Source: Bryobacterales bacterium (GTDB lineage Bacteria > Acidobacteriota > Terriglobia > Bryobacterales > UBA6623). Taken from it: a DNA stretch of 64,000 nt. Made by a program: the position numbers and the translations under genes. Positions 18,871 through 25,438 of the stretch are shown piece by piece. The notes beneath the pieces were generated by a model, which saw only the letters and a program-made list of their open reading frames with translations, made no database searches and was not told the origin of the DNA. The stretch's first letter is position 1, and each line of letters starts with the position of its first letter. The stretch is from positions 1 to 64,000 of the forward strand of contig JAJDTX010000108.1 of the NCBI GenBank assembly GCA_022826925.1, given 5' to 3'.

Positions 18871-19530
18871 ATGAGAGACGCAGTTATCACGACAATCATG
18901 CTGTCCGCAACGCTGTGCGTTGCCACCGCGTCGTCAGCGGAGCTCCCTGCAGAGCTAGAAGACGTCGCCAGAACGGTGGCGTCCGCACAGCGCGTGGATA
19001 TGGATTCGCCGGTCCTGACCGGCACAGAAGACCTCGATGTCGACACTGTCCGGCAACGCTACGGCGTGCATGGCGAACTTGCAGTGCCCGGCTACGACAC
19101 TGCCCAGGGAATCTTGGATCTCATCGCCGGCACCTCCACTGGGGCTTCGAGACTGACGTCTCTCGAGATTGGTCTGGCTGCACTTGAGTACAACTGGTTC
19201 GTAGCTACCTTAGTCGGGGACGAAACGCTGTCCGCCGAGCTAGCGGGCGAGATCCGGTCGCTACTGGCGGTCTATGACACGATGGCCGATGACCTCGTCA
19301 CGCCGACCATCCTGACTCCGTTCGCAAGCGTGTTCTACCCGAGGATTGAAGCCGGCCAGCTCGTGATGTCGCTCAGGAGGATGGCCGGGTCTGCCATATT
19401 TCGCATGCACATACCGCAAGTTGTCGATCCCGAGGGATACTTGCGCCAGCGAATGAATGCGACCTATGCCAGGCTCACGAACACAGCGGACCTGATTATG
19501 GATGCTGCAGAGGCATATAGCCTCTATTAG
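18871..19530 (+). CDS. Secreted protein of unknown function
   Basis: A 219-residue protein that I do not recognise. It starts MRDAVITTIMLSATLCVATA with cleavage near SSA-E, so it is exported to the periplasm or beyond. ATG 18871 is well supported by GAAGGAG 7-8 nt upstream, in preference to the 28-codon upstream extension. The mature part is largely helical, acidic and low in cysteine, with LEIGLAALEYNWFVATLVGD in the middle and a C-terminal helix rich in Ala, Leu and Thr. It is divergent from the sulfatase (about 300 bp between starts) and followed by a toxin-antitoxin locus, so context does not suggest a function. Confidence 0.7.
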   Translation: MRDAVITTIMLSATLCVATASSAELPAELEDVARTVASAQRVDMDSPVLTGTEDLDVDTVRQRYGVHGELAVPGYDTAQGILDLIAGTSTGASRLTSLEIGLAALEYNWFVATLVGDETLSAELAGEIRSLLAVYDTMADDLVTPTILTPFASVFYPRIEAGQLVMSLRRMAGSAIFRMHIPQVVDPEGYLRQRMNATYARLTNTADLIMDAAEAYSLY

Positions 19531-19693
19531 CCAGCCGGAGTGTTTCGCGGATCCGGGCGGGACGCGAAGAGCCGGACACTCGACGTGGACAGATCCTGAT
19601 CTGTCAGGCTGTGGGCGGGCAGGTGACCACGGACAGCGGTCGCTGCGGAAAAGCGGCTATTAGGCGCACGACAGCGTGCTGGGCTCGATAGCA

Positions 19694-19715
19694 ATCTGAT
19701 GTCCTAACATCAGAT
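19694..19715. promoter_or_regulatory. Palindromic operator of the VapBC locus
   Basis: A perfect 9-bp inverted repeat, ATCTGATGT at 19694-19702 and ACATCAGAT at 19707-19715, is separated by CCTA and ends two bases before the antitoxin start at 19718. Ribbon-helix-helix antitoxins bind such palindromes over their own promoter or translation start, so this is the likely autoregulatory operator. No Shine-Dalgarno sequence is visible in front of the start, so the mRNA may be leaderless or the palindrome may also mask initiation. Confidence 0.7.
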
Positions 19716-19717
19716 GC

Positions 19718-19960
19718 ATGCGCACCACCATCAATCTCGACGATGATGTCCTCCTCGCCGCCAGAGGCTTGGCGCGTCGCAACCAGACCAGTATCGGAGC
19801 AGTGGTCTCGGAACTAGCCCGGAAGGGATTGAACGGTGATTCGTACGGCGACGTGGAAGATGCGAACGTCAATTTCTACGGCTTTCGCCCGCTGCCGAAA
19901 CGCGGAAGGCCCGTCACTAACGACTTGATCGATCAGCTTCGCGACGAGGGCCCGTATTAG
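19718..19960 (+). CDS. vapB: Ribbon-helix-helix antitoxin of a VapBC pair
   Basis: An 80-residue antitoxin. MRTTINLDDDVLLAARGLA is a typical RHH strand-helix opening, followed by NQTSIGAVVSELARKGL as the second helix; the C-terminal half (FYGFRPLPKRGRPVTNDLI) is the extended toxin-binding region. It should neutralise the PIN-domain protein encoded 17 nt downstream and, with it, bind the palindrome ending at 19715. An alternative ATG at 19714 is out of frame. The gene looks complete, with composition close to the surrounding genome. Confidence 0.85.
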   Translation: MRTTINLDDDVLLAARGLARRNQTSIGAVVSELARKGLNGDSYGDVEDANVNFYGFRPLPKRGRPVTNDLIDQLRDEGPY

Positions 19961-19977
19961 TCCGGCGTGATCTCTCC

Positions 19978-20406
19978 ATGCGTGCGTTGCTAGACATCAA
20001 TTGCCTCTTGGCCCTTCTCGATCGCGACCACATACACCACGAGCAGGCAAGGCGCTGGTTCGAGCAGGAAGTCCGGCACGGTTGGGCATCATGCGCCACG
20101 ACCCAGAACGGTTGCGTTCGTATCCTGTCTCAGCCGAGCTATCCAAGCCCGGTCGCGCTTCGGAGGGCGCTCCAGTTGGTTTCCTATGCAACTTCCTCCC
20201 CGCACCACGAATACTGGAGCAGCGGAATATCCATTCTTGACGGGGCGATTTTCGATCGTTCTCGCATACATAGCCATAGGCAGGTCACTCATGCCTACTT
20301 GTTGGGTCTCGCGGCTCAGAACGGTGGCCGCCTTGTCACCTTCGACCAAACGATTGCCCTATCGGCCGTAAAGACGGCGAGTTTAGACAACCTCGTAGTG
20401 CTGTGA
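19978..20406 (+). CDS. vapC: VapC-type PIN-domain toxin with a D-to-H change at a conserved acidic site
   Basis: A 142-residue PIN protein of the group that starts MRALLDxN. It contains LLDINCLLALLDRDHIHH (Asp6), the signature ATTQNGCVRILSQPSYP (about residues 40-56), RQVTHAYLLGLAAQNGGRL (101-119) and VTFDQTI (Asp123). In relatives the third segment reads QVTDAYLL with a metal-binding Asp; here codon 20290-20292 is CAT (His105), one base from GAT. The frame is otherwise full length. PIN toxins cut RNA using Mg2+ held by these acids, so activity may be reduced or lost; it might still act as co-repressor with its antitoxin. Confidence 0.85.
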   Translation: MRALLDINCLLALLDRDHIHHEQARRWFEQEVRHGWASCATTQNGCVRILSQPSYPSPVALRRALQLVSYATSSPHHEYWSSGISILDGAIFDRSRIHSHRQVTHAYLLGLAAQNGGRLVTFDQTIALSAVKTASLDNLVVL

Positions 20407-20610
20407 GGAGCAATGCCGCGGGTAGGCCCGTAGGCCGGCCGTATCGAGGCCCTCGCTTGACCAGGTTGGCCGTGCTGCAATTGCGACGCGGGCGCCGCTG
20501 TCGCCTAGCACGTGTGTCTCGATCAAGCCCACGCCCGTTCCGGTCTCGCGGTATTCGGGGGGGCCTCTGGAAAGCCTCCGCTGATCGGCCAAGTATCTGC
20601 CGATTTAGGC

Positions 20611-20639
20611 TTGCCACGCGCCGCACACATCGCTACACT
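20611..20639 (+). promoter_or_regulatory. Candidate sigma-70-type promoter for the E1-cytochrome operon
   Basis: TTGCCA at 20611-20616 and TACACT at 20634-20639 are separated by exactly 17 bp, a good match to the -35/-10 arrangement, and lie 77 bp upstream of the E1 alpha start. Between them and the gene, CCTCCCAAGGC (about 20657-20667) can pair with GCTTGGAGG (about 20674-20682), giving a small imperfect hairpin in the leader. The rest of the 20407-20715 gap shows nothing further. Confidence 0.45.
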
Positions 20640-20715
20640 GCCAGTGCCGTAGCGGTGCCTCCCAAGGCTTCAGGCTTGGAGGACCGCCTATAACCGGACC
20701 AGGAGGGCGAATCGT

Positions 20716-22023
20716 ATGAAAGATCGCATCGGCAGGGTCGACCGGCGCACCTTGCTCAAGACTATGAGCGCCGCCGGTGCCAGCGCGACCGTCATCACAG
20801 CGTGTGGCGAGCAGTCCGCGAGTGCGCGGGGCGTGACAGGCGCGGAGTTTGACAAGACCGTTCGGCTCGCCACATCCGGTCCGGGCGGAAGCAATGCTTG
20901 GAAGCCGGGCTACGCCTTGGATTTCTTGCCTCCCGAGGATATGCCCACGCGAGGCGAGGACTCGTCAGTCCTTGCAAGCGAGCCCAAGGAGAAGCTGCTC
21001 GAGTTCTATCGCTTGATGAGCACGAGCAGAAAGTGGGAGACCACCATGAAGGATCTCTTCCTTGCCGGCGAGGACGGGCTCTACGGAGCCTTTCACACCT
21101 ATGTCGGCGAGGAGGCCGTTGCGGTGGGCGTCATCGGGGCTCTGAACGAGGACGACTACATCGCCAGCACTCATCGCGGGCACGGGCACCTGATCGCCAA
21201 GGGCGGCGACCTGAATCGGATGTCGGCCGAGATCTTCTTCAAGGAGTCCGGCTACAACAAGGGCTATGGCGGCTCGATGCACATCACCGACATGTCCAAG
21301 GGCATCATGGGCATGAACGGCATCGTCGGGGCCAGCTTCTACATGGCTGCAGGGGCAGCCCTGCGCGGCATGATTCGCGGCACCAAGCAGGTCGCGGTTG
21401 CGTTCTTCGGGGACGGTGCGGCGGCTTCTCCGTACTACTTCAGCGCAGTGCGGAGTTGCAAGAACCTCGACATTCCCGTGATCTTCGTCAACGAGAACAA
21501 CTTCCAGTACATGGCCATCCCGGTGGCCGACACCGCGCCGACGAAGTATATCTCCGACTACACAAAGGGCCTCGACCTGCCGCACCACCTCGTGGACGGC
21601 AACAGCGTTGCGGCCGTCTACAACGCCACCAAGAAGGCCGTCGAATGGGCGCAAGCCGGCAAGGGACCAAGCGTGATCGAGGCGTTGACCTACCGCTGGT
21701 ACGACCATAGCGGCTTTGCAGGGGCGCGGCTCGGGCAGGAGGGCGCGGTCGGCCTTCCCTATCGCACGGACGACGAAGTGCGCGGCTGGATGACCCGCGA
21801 CCCGCTCCCGCGTTACAAGCGCTGGCTGCTGGCCAAGGGCCTCGCAGAGGAAGGCGAACTCGCCAAGATCGAGGAGGATGCGCAATCGGCCGTGGACGCC
21901 TCGGTGGAATTCGCGCGCAACGGCGCCGATCCGGATCCGGCCGCCGGCGTGCTCAACACACACGCAGAAGGGGCTGTCCTGGCCAGCCAGTTCTACAACC
22001 GCAAGGGCGCGGTCGCAACCTAG
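20716..22023 (+). CDS. TPP-dependent dehydrogenase E1 alpha subunit with Tat-lipoprotein signal
   Basis: A 435-residue E1 alpha (pyruvate/2-oxoacid/acetoin dehydrogenase type). From about residue 90 it is canonical: YRLMSTSRKWETTMKDLFL, HTYVGEEAVAVG, then STHRGHGHLIAKGGD, GYGGSMHI and the thiamine-diphosphate motif beginning GDG at residues 232-234 and ending NN at 261-262. Unusually, it begins MKDRIGRVDRRTLLKTMSAA, followed by a hydrophobic stretch ending VITAC: a Tat signal (RRTLLK) joined to a lipobox. E1 enzymes are normally cytoplasmic. ATG 20716 follows AGGAGG. E1 beta follows after 18 nt, then a zinc-ribbon protein and two cytochrome c lipoproteins; no E2, E3 or lipoyl protein is present. 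I infer a folded, membrane-anchored periplasmic enzyme. Confidence 0.88.
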   Translation: MKDRIGRVDRRTLLKTMSAAGASATVITACGEQSASARGVTGAEFDKTVRLATSGPGGSNAWKPGYALDFLPPEDMPTRGEDSSVLASEPKEKLLEFYRLMSTSRKWETTMKDLFLAGEDGLYGAFHTYVGEEAVAVGVIGALNEDDYIASTHRGHGHLIAKGGDLNRMSAEIFFKESGYNKGYGGSMHITDMSKGIMGMNGIVGASFYMAAGAALRGMIRGTKQVAVAFFGDGAAASPYYFSAVRSCKNLDIPVIFVNENNFQYMAIPVADTAPTKYISDYTKGLDLPHHLVDGNSVAAVYNATKKAVEWAQAGKGPSVIEALTYRWYDHSGFAGARLGQEGAVGLPYRTDDEVRGWMTRDPLPRYKRWLLAKGLAEEGELAKIEEDAQSAVDASVEFARNGADPDPAAGVLNTHAEGAVLASQFYNRKGAVAT

Positions 22024-22041
22024 CGAAGAGGAGGAAGCACC

Positions 22042-23025
22042 ATGGCCAAGAAGTCGTACTACTACGCCCAGCTCGAGGCGGTTGCACAAGAAATGCGGGC
22101 AGACCCGGACATGGTCTACTACTACGAGTACCAGAAGCCCACCACGATCGGTCCGGACGGGAAAGTCTTCGATCTGGTCGGCGTGTTCGGTGACCTGCGG
22201 ACCTCTGGCCGCGGCTGGCCCATCGACGAATCGTGGATCGCGGGCGTCGCCATCGGCGTGGCTGCAGCGGGATCGAAGGCCATCGCTCGATTGCCCTCGA
22301 TGGCGCAGATCTTTGCCATCGAGTACGTATACAACCAAGCCGGCAAACTGCGCTCGATGACGGGTGGCCAGGCGAGCATGCCGTTCGTTCTCTGGGTGGA
22401 TGGCGCGGGGCGCCGACGCGGCAGCGCCGGGCAGCATACCGACGTCGGGGCGGAGGCGATGTTCGCCAACCTGCCAGGCGTCAAGGTCGTCGCACCGAGC
22501 AATGCCTACGATGCCAAGGGATTGTTGATCTCGGCCATTCGAGATCCAGACCCGGTCGTCTACCTGGATTACCCGGAAGTCAAGTCAGGCAGCCAGCCGG
22601 ACGTTCCTGACGAGGCCTACGAGCTGCCGCTCGGCGAGGCTGTCGTCCGCAACAAGGGCAGTCATCTCACTTTGGTTGCTTGGGCGCCCGCGACAGTGGA
22701 TGCCGGACGTGCCGTTGCCCAGCTGGCCAAGACGGGGATCAGCGTGGAGTTCATCGATCCTCGATCACTGAAGCCGCTGGACGTGGATACCATCGTGACC
22801 TCGGCGCGCAAGACGAGACGTCTGCTAGTGGTCGAGCACGGGCACTATACGGCGGGCTTTGGTGCCCATGTCATTGCCGAGGTGGCACAGGCGCTGCCTG
22901 GAGTCAAGACGCGCCGCATTGCGTTCCCAGACGTGCCGGGGCCCGGAGCGGCCGGCATGATGTCTTGGTTGCGTCCCGATACGCCCAAGATCGTGGATGC
23001 CGCGAAGCAGCTCGTGCGCGCCTGA
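22042..23025 (+). CDS. TPP-dependent dehydrogenase E1 beta subunit
   Basis: A 327-residue transketolase-type E1 beta. PIDESWIAGVAIGVAAAG carries the conserved Glu63 that activates the thiazolium ring, followed by LRSMTGGQASMPFVLWVDG, AGQHTDVGAEAMFANLPG and VVAPSNAYDAKGLL, all in the family order; the C-terminal transketolase domain includes VEFIDPRSLKPLD and VVEHGHY. It has no signal peptide of its own, so if the alpha subunit is exported by Tat, beta would have to be carried as a bound partner (hitchhiker transport, as known for some hydrogenases). It starts 18 nt after the alpha stop with AGAGGAGG in front. The N-terminal strand VFGDLRTSGRGW differs from the common GEDVGxxGGVF, hinting at a distinct subfamily. 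Confidence 0.9.
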   Translation: MAKKSYYYAQLEAVAQEMRADPDMVYYYEYQKPTTIGPDGKVFDLVGVFGDLRTSGRGWPIDESWIAGVAIGVAAAGSKAIARLPSMAQIFAIEYVYNQAGKLRSMTGGQASMPFVLWVDGAGRRRGSAGQHTDVGAEAMFANLPGVKVVAPSNAYDAKGLLISAIRDPDPVVYLDYPEVKSGSQPDVPDEAYELPLGEAVVRNKGSHLTLVAWAPATVDAGRAVAQLAKTGISVEFIDPRSLKPLDVDTIVTSARKTRRLLVVEHGHYTAGFGAHVIAEVAQALPGVKTRRIAFPDVPGPGAAGMMSWLRPDTPKIVDAAKQLVRA

Positions 23026-23091
23026 AGCGGAAGGGGCGGGGAGCGCCGTAGCCGGGTGCTCTGGCGAGCGCTATGCTCTTGATTCGGCGAG

Positions 23092-23433
23092 GTGGTTTGC
23101 TTCGCCGCATTGGATTCGGGACCGGACTTGACGACAGAACCAGCAGCCGAAGCCGTTTGCCCGCGTTGTCAGGCTGCCATGGTCGCCAAGACCATGCGCA
23201 CGGCCATCTGGCAGGGAGACCGCGTGGCCATCGTCGAAGATATTCCTGCGCTGGTCTGTGGCACGTGCAGCGAGCAGTTCTACGACGAGCCGGTCAGCGA
23301 CGCGCTTAGGCGGCTTGCGGAGGATGGTTTTCCAGCCGACGCAGCAACCTCCGAGATTGTGGTGCCGGTCTTCTCTCTCAAAGGCAGAATCCAGAAGCCC
23401 AAGCAGACGCCGGAGGACGTGTATGTCGATTGA
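23092..23433 (+). CDS. YgiT-type zinc-ribbon protein
   Basis: A small protein of up to 113 residues with two CxxC knuckles, VCPRCQAAMV and VCGTCSEQFYDE, separated by about 30 residues as in YgiT/MqsA-type zinc fingers. The longest frame starts at GTG 23092; TTG 23128 (MTTEPAAEAVCPRC) is equally plausible, and neither has a good ribosome site. In TA systems such a domain is fused to a helix-turn-helix and paired with an MqsR-like toxin; neither occurs here. Its last codons overlap the next gene by 11 nt, so it is translationally coupled to the cytochromes. It could help metal or haem handling of the operon, but this is a guess. Confidence 0.7.
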   Translation: MVCFAALDSGPDLTTEPAAEAVCPRCQAAMVAKTMRTAIWQGDRVAIVEDIPALVCGTCSEQFYDEPVSDALRRLAEDGFPADAATSEIVVPVFSLKGRIQKPKQTPEDVYVD

Positions 23434-23821
23434 CTCGAGAGCCGTCATTGCCCTCGCCGTGTTGATGGCCGCATGCGGCGGGGCGTCCGGCCCGGCTGAG
23501 CAGGAAGCCGAGCAGGAATCGGAATCCGCTCCGGTGATCGCCGCAGCGGCATCGCTGACGGACATTTTTCCCGAAGGGCTTGGCCGGTCGATGGTGTTGG
23601 ACAGTTGTGGGGCCTGCCACGCAGCGGCCTGCGCCGCGATTGGCCAGCGCACCCAGCCTCGCTGGGCCAGCCTCAAGCAGGATCACCGCGACAAGCTGCC
23701 CGACATGAATGACGCCGACTATGAAGTCCTCTTCGCGTACCTGAGCGAGAACTTCAACGACGCCAAACCCGAGCCTGCCATTCCGCCCCAGTTCCTTGAA
23801 GGTGGCTGCACGCCGTTCTGA
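23423..23821 (+). CDS. Small c-type cytochrome lipoprotein (first of a tandem pair)
   Basis: A 132-residue lipoprotein. MSIDSRAVIALAVLMAAC gives a short signal with lipobox LMAAC (Cys18), then an acidic linker, then one haem-c site CGACH (residues 62-66). PDMNDADYEVLFAYL near the C-terminus supplies a Met as likely sixth ligand. ATG 23423 has GGAGG 8 nt upstream and lies inside the end of the zinc-ribbon gene. The block DIFPEGLGR..VLDSCGACH is repeated in the next gene as DVLPEGAGR..VLDNCQSCH, so the two are tandem paralogues. Position in the E1 alpha/beta operon suggests it accepts electrons on the periplasmic side of the inner membrane, or on the outer-membrane inner leaflet. Confidence 0.85.
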   Translation: MSIDSRAVIALAVLMAACGGASGPAEQEAEQESESAPVIAAAASLTDIFPEGLGRSMVLDSCGACHAAACAAIGQRTQPRWASLKQDHRDKLPDMNDADYEVLFAYLSENFNDAKPEPAIPPQFLEGGCTPF

Positions 23822-24267
23822 TGGCAAGCCGGTATCTGAGCGCTCAGCCGGGCGAGCGCGGGATCGAGTTCCGGGTCAGCGCCGCGATGGCCGGCCTCGG
23901 CTTTGCGGTCTGGATGGCTCTATCGGCCTGCGGCCAAGTTCAGCCCAGTCCACCGGAGCCCGCAGCCGTCGACGACGCACCTCGGGATTGGTCCGCGTTC
24001 AACATCAATGACGTGTTGCCGGAGGGCGCAGGGCGCGACCTCGTCTTGGACAACTGTCAAAGCTGCCATGTGCTGGTGCCGATCTTGGTGCTGCCTTTAG
24101 ACGAGGCAGCCTGGTACCGCAGCAGCTTGGAGCACCGCGAGCGGGTGGAGGGGCTGACGGACAGCGAGTTCGAGGCGCTTTACGAGTATCTCGCCTCAAA
24201 TTTCACTCCCGAGAAAGAGCCCCCTGAGCTTCCCCCGGCTCTGTTGGATTCTTGGACGACCTACTAA
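23821..24267 (+). CDS. Small c-type cytochrome lipoprotein (second of the pair)
   Basis: A 148-residue paralogue of the preceding protein. The signal is preceded by a basic 20-residue n-region and ends in lipobox MALSAC (Cys37). The single haem site is CQSCH (residues 79-83). The segment aligned with the upstream protein's Met ligand reads RVEGLTDSEFEALYEYL, with no Met, so the sixth ligand must differ or the haem may be five-coordinate. Start and stop overlap as TGATG (23819-23823), indicating translational coupling. It ends the operon; the next gene is convergent on the minus strand. Confidence 0.82.
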   Translation: MASRYLSAQPGERGIEFRVSAAMAGLGFAVWMALSACGQVQPSPPEPAAVDDAPRDWSAFNINDVLPEGAGRDLVLDNCQSCHVLVPILVLPLDEAAWYRSSLEHRERVEGLTDSEFEALYEYLASNFTPEKEPPELPPALLDSWTTY

Positions 24268-24422
24268 CGCCCGAACGTCGCCCCGGACGAGCGCGGTCCG
24301 AGCTGTGCTCACGGGCAGGGCGGCGGAAGCGATTCATGGCCGCGGTCTCAACGGCAGTCAATGCCGCCTTCAATTCCTCGATCACTATCCCCGACAACGC
24401 GTTTGTGCTAGCCGGGGATTTC

Positions 24423-24836
24423 CTACACCTCCCACGGATCGACCGTCTTTAGTCCGGCCGCCTCGAACCGAGAGGTGTCTCGCGTCGCCACCATCATTCC
24501 GTTGGGTGTGGCGATCGCCGCAATGTAGCCATCGGATGCTGATACTGCCCGCCCAGCAGACTGAGCCTAGGCCATCAGGTCCGCGTACGCCTGCGAGGCC
24601 GCCAGATCGAAAGCCAAGACCCTGCCCGCGAACATCGGCAGGATCCGCCGCTCCAAACCCTCGTGAAGGCGGCGGCGGCCGACCGGCAACGACTCGATGC
24701 CGAAACGCAACTCCGCGACAGTCATGGCGGACAGATACAGCGTCGCGAGCGCCTGAGAGGCGAATCACTCGGCGACCTGCGGATCCGGAACCCTGAGTAA
24801 CGGTTCCGACATTACGTTGGCATCTATCAGTATCAT
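24423..24836 (-). pseudogene. FitB/VapC-type PIN toxin with two nonsense codons
   Basis: Reading the minus strand from ATG 24836, a complete 137-codon PIN toxin is recovered in one frame: MILIDANVMSEPLLRVPDPQ, then FASQALATLYLSAMTVAELRFG, then RVLAFDLAASQAYADLMA, then AQSAGRAVSASDGYIAAIA, ending VDPWEV and TAG. Two internal stops interrupt it: TGA at 24765-24767 (codon 24, where relatives have Trp, VAEWFA) and TAG at 24567-24569 (codon 90). Acidic residues Asp5, Glu of AELRF and Asp of SASDGY are retained and there is no indel, so decay is recent and by substitution only. Its ATG overlaps the antitoxin stop as ATGA. Confidence 0.87.
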
Positions 24837-25084
24837 TCGAGATCGAGCGGTCGGGCCGGAGCCGTGTCGCGTTGACCGAAGGCTGCGAACTCTTCATCCG
24901 ATAACGCCGCGCGCCTGCCGATCGAGGTCAGCAGAGACCCCAGTCCGACCCGCCCGACCGGGAGGACCGTTTCTTCCAATATGGCGCGCACCTCGGCCTC
25001 GGTGCTGCGGCCGCGCCGGGCCGCGCGCACCCGCAAGGCGCGATGCACCTCGTCGGGTAGGTTGCGTACAGTCAGCGTGGCCAT
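24833..25084 (-). CDS. FitA-like ribbon-helix-helix antitoxin
   Basis: An 83-residue antitoxin. MATLTVRNLPDEVHRALRVR is the standard FitA/StbC opening (strand, then helix), followed by ARRGRSTEAEVRAILEETV, and a C-terminal toxin-wrapping tail. ATG 25084 is preferred over a TTG two codons upstream because the family starts MATLTVR; ACAGG lies about 9 nt before it. The stop overlaps the start of the toxin gene (ATGA), the arrangement normal for these operons. The antitoxin is intact although its toxin carries two stop codons. It may still act as a repressor or neutralise related toxins. Confidence 0.85.
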   Translation of the reverse strand: MATLTVRNLPDEVHRALRVRAARRGRSTEAEVRAILEETVLPVGRVGLGSLLTSIGRRAALSDEEFAAFGQRDTAPARPLDLE

Positions 25085-25438
25085 AGTCAATTACCTGTCG
25101 CGCATTCGTTGCATTCATTTTGCTCCATTGCAGGCGAGAGGGCGATCCGATTCTGCGGTTTCCGACCCATACCGTTTCTTGGAGCTAGCTTGCCCGGATC
25201 AGTCTACAAATTGCGACCGGACGCGTCGAACGAAGCTGCTTGAGGCATCGATGCCTACGCCAAAACGGAGAGCAGGCTCGTGCGCGGCCTACAGGCCTCA
25301 CGAGAGCCGTTCCATCGCAAAATAGTGCGACAGTTCCCTTCGATTCCGCAGTTGCTTCAGAAAGGCCGGGTCCGGATTCTCGCGTCAGCCAGGAGACGGG
25401 GAGCGCGATTCGTAGAACCGGCCCCCCGGTTGAATGCG
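25085..25438. other. Intergenic region between antitoxin and TonB receptor 3-prime end
   Basis: 354 bp containing the antitoxin promoter region on the minus strand and the 3-prime flank of the TonB receptor. Several short frames are open but none has a start with ribosome site or a recognisable product. No repeat or RNA structure stands out. Confidence 0.4.

Noticed and set aside
18567..19046. N-terminal extension of the sulfatase reading frame
   Set aside because: It overlaps the supported divergent gene starting at 18871, lacks a signal peptide, and a lipoprotein signal begins at GTG 18566.
20965..22437. Minus-strand open frame of 490 codons across the E1 alpha/beta genes
   Set aside because: Spans two real genes on the opposite strand, composition typical of reverse-complement shadow, and no family motif.
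23092..23433. MqsA-type antitoxin of a fourth toxin-antitoxin pair
   Set aside because: Only the zinc-ribbon half is present; there is no HTH domain and no MqsR-like gene, and it overlaps a cytochrome gene instead.
24765..24767. TGA read as Trp (genetic-code change) in the FitB-like toxin
   Set aside because: The same gene also has an in-frame TAG, and many genes in the window end with TGA at their natural length, so simple decay is the better reading.
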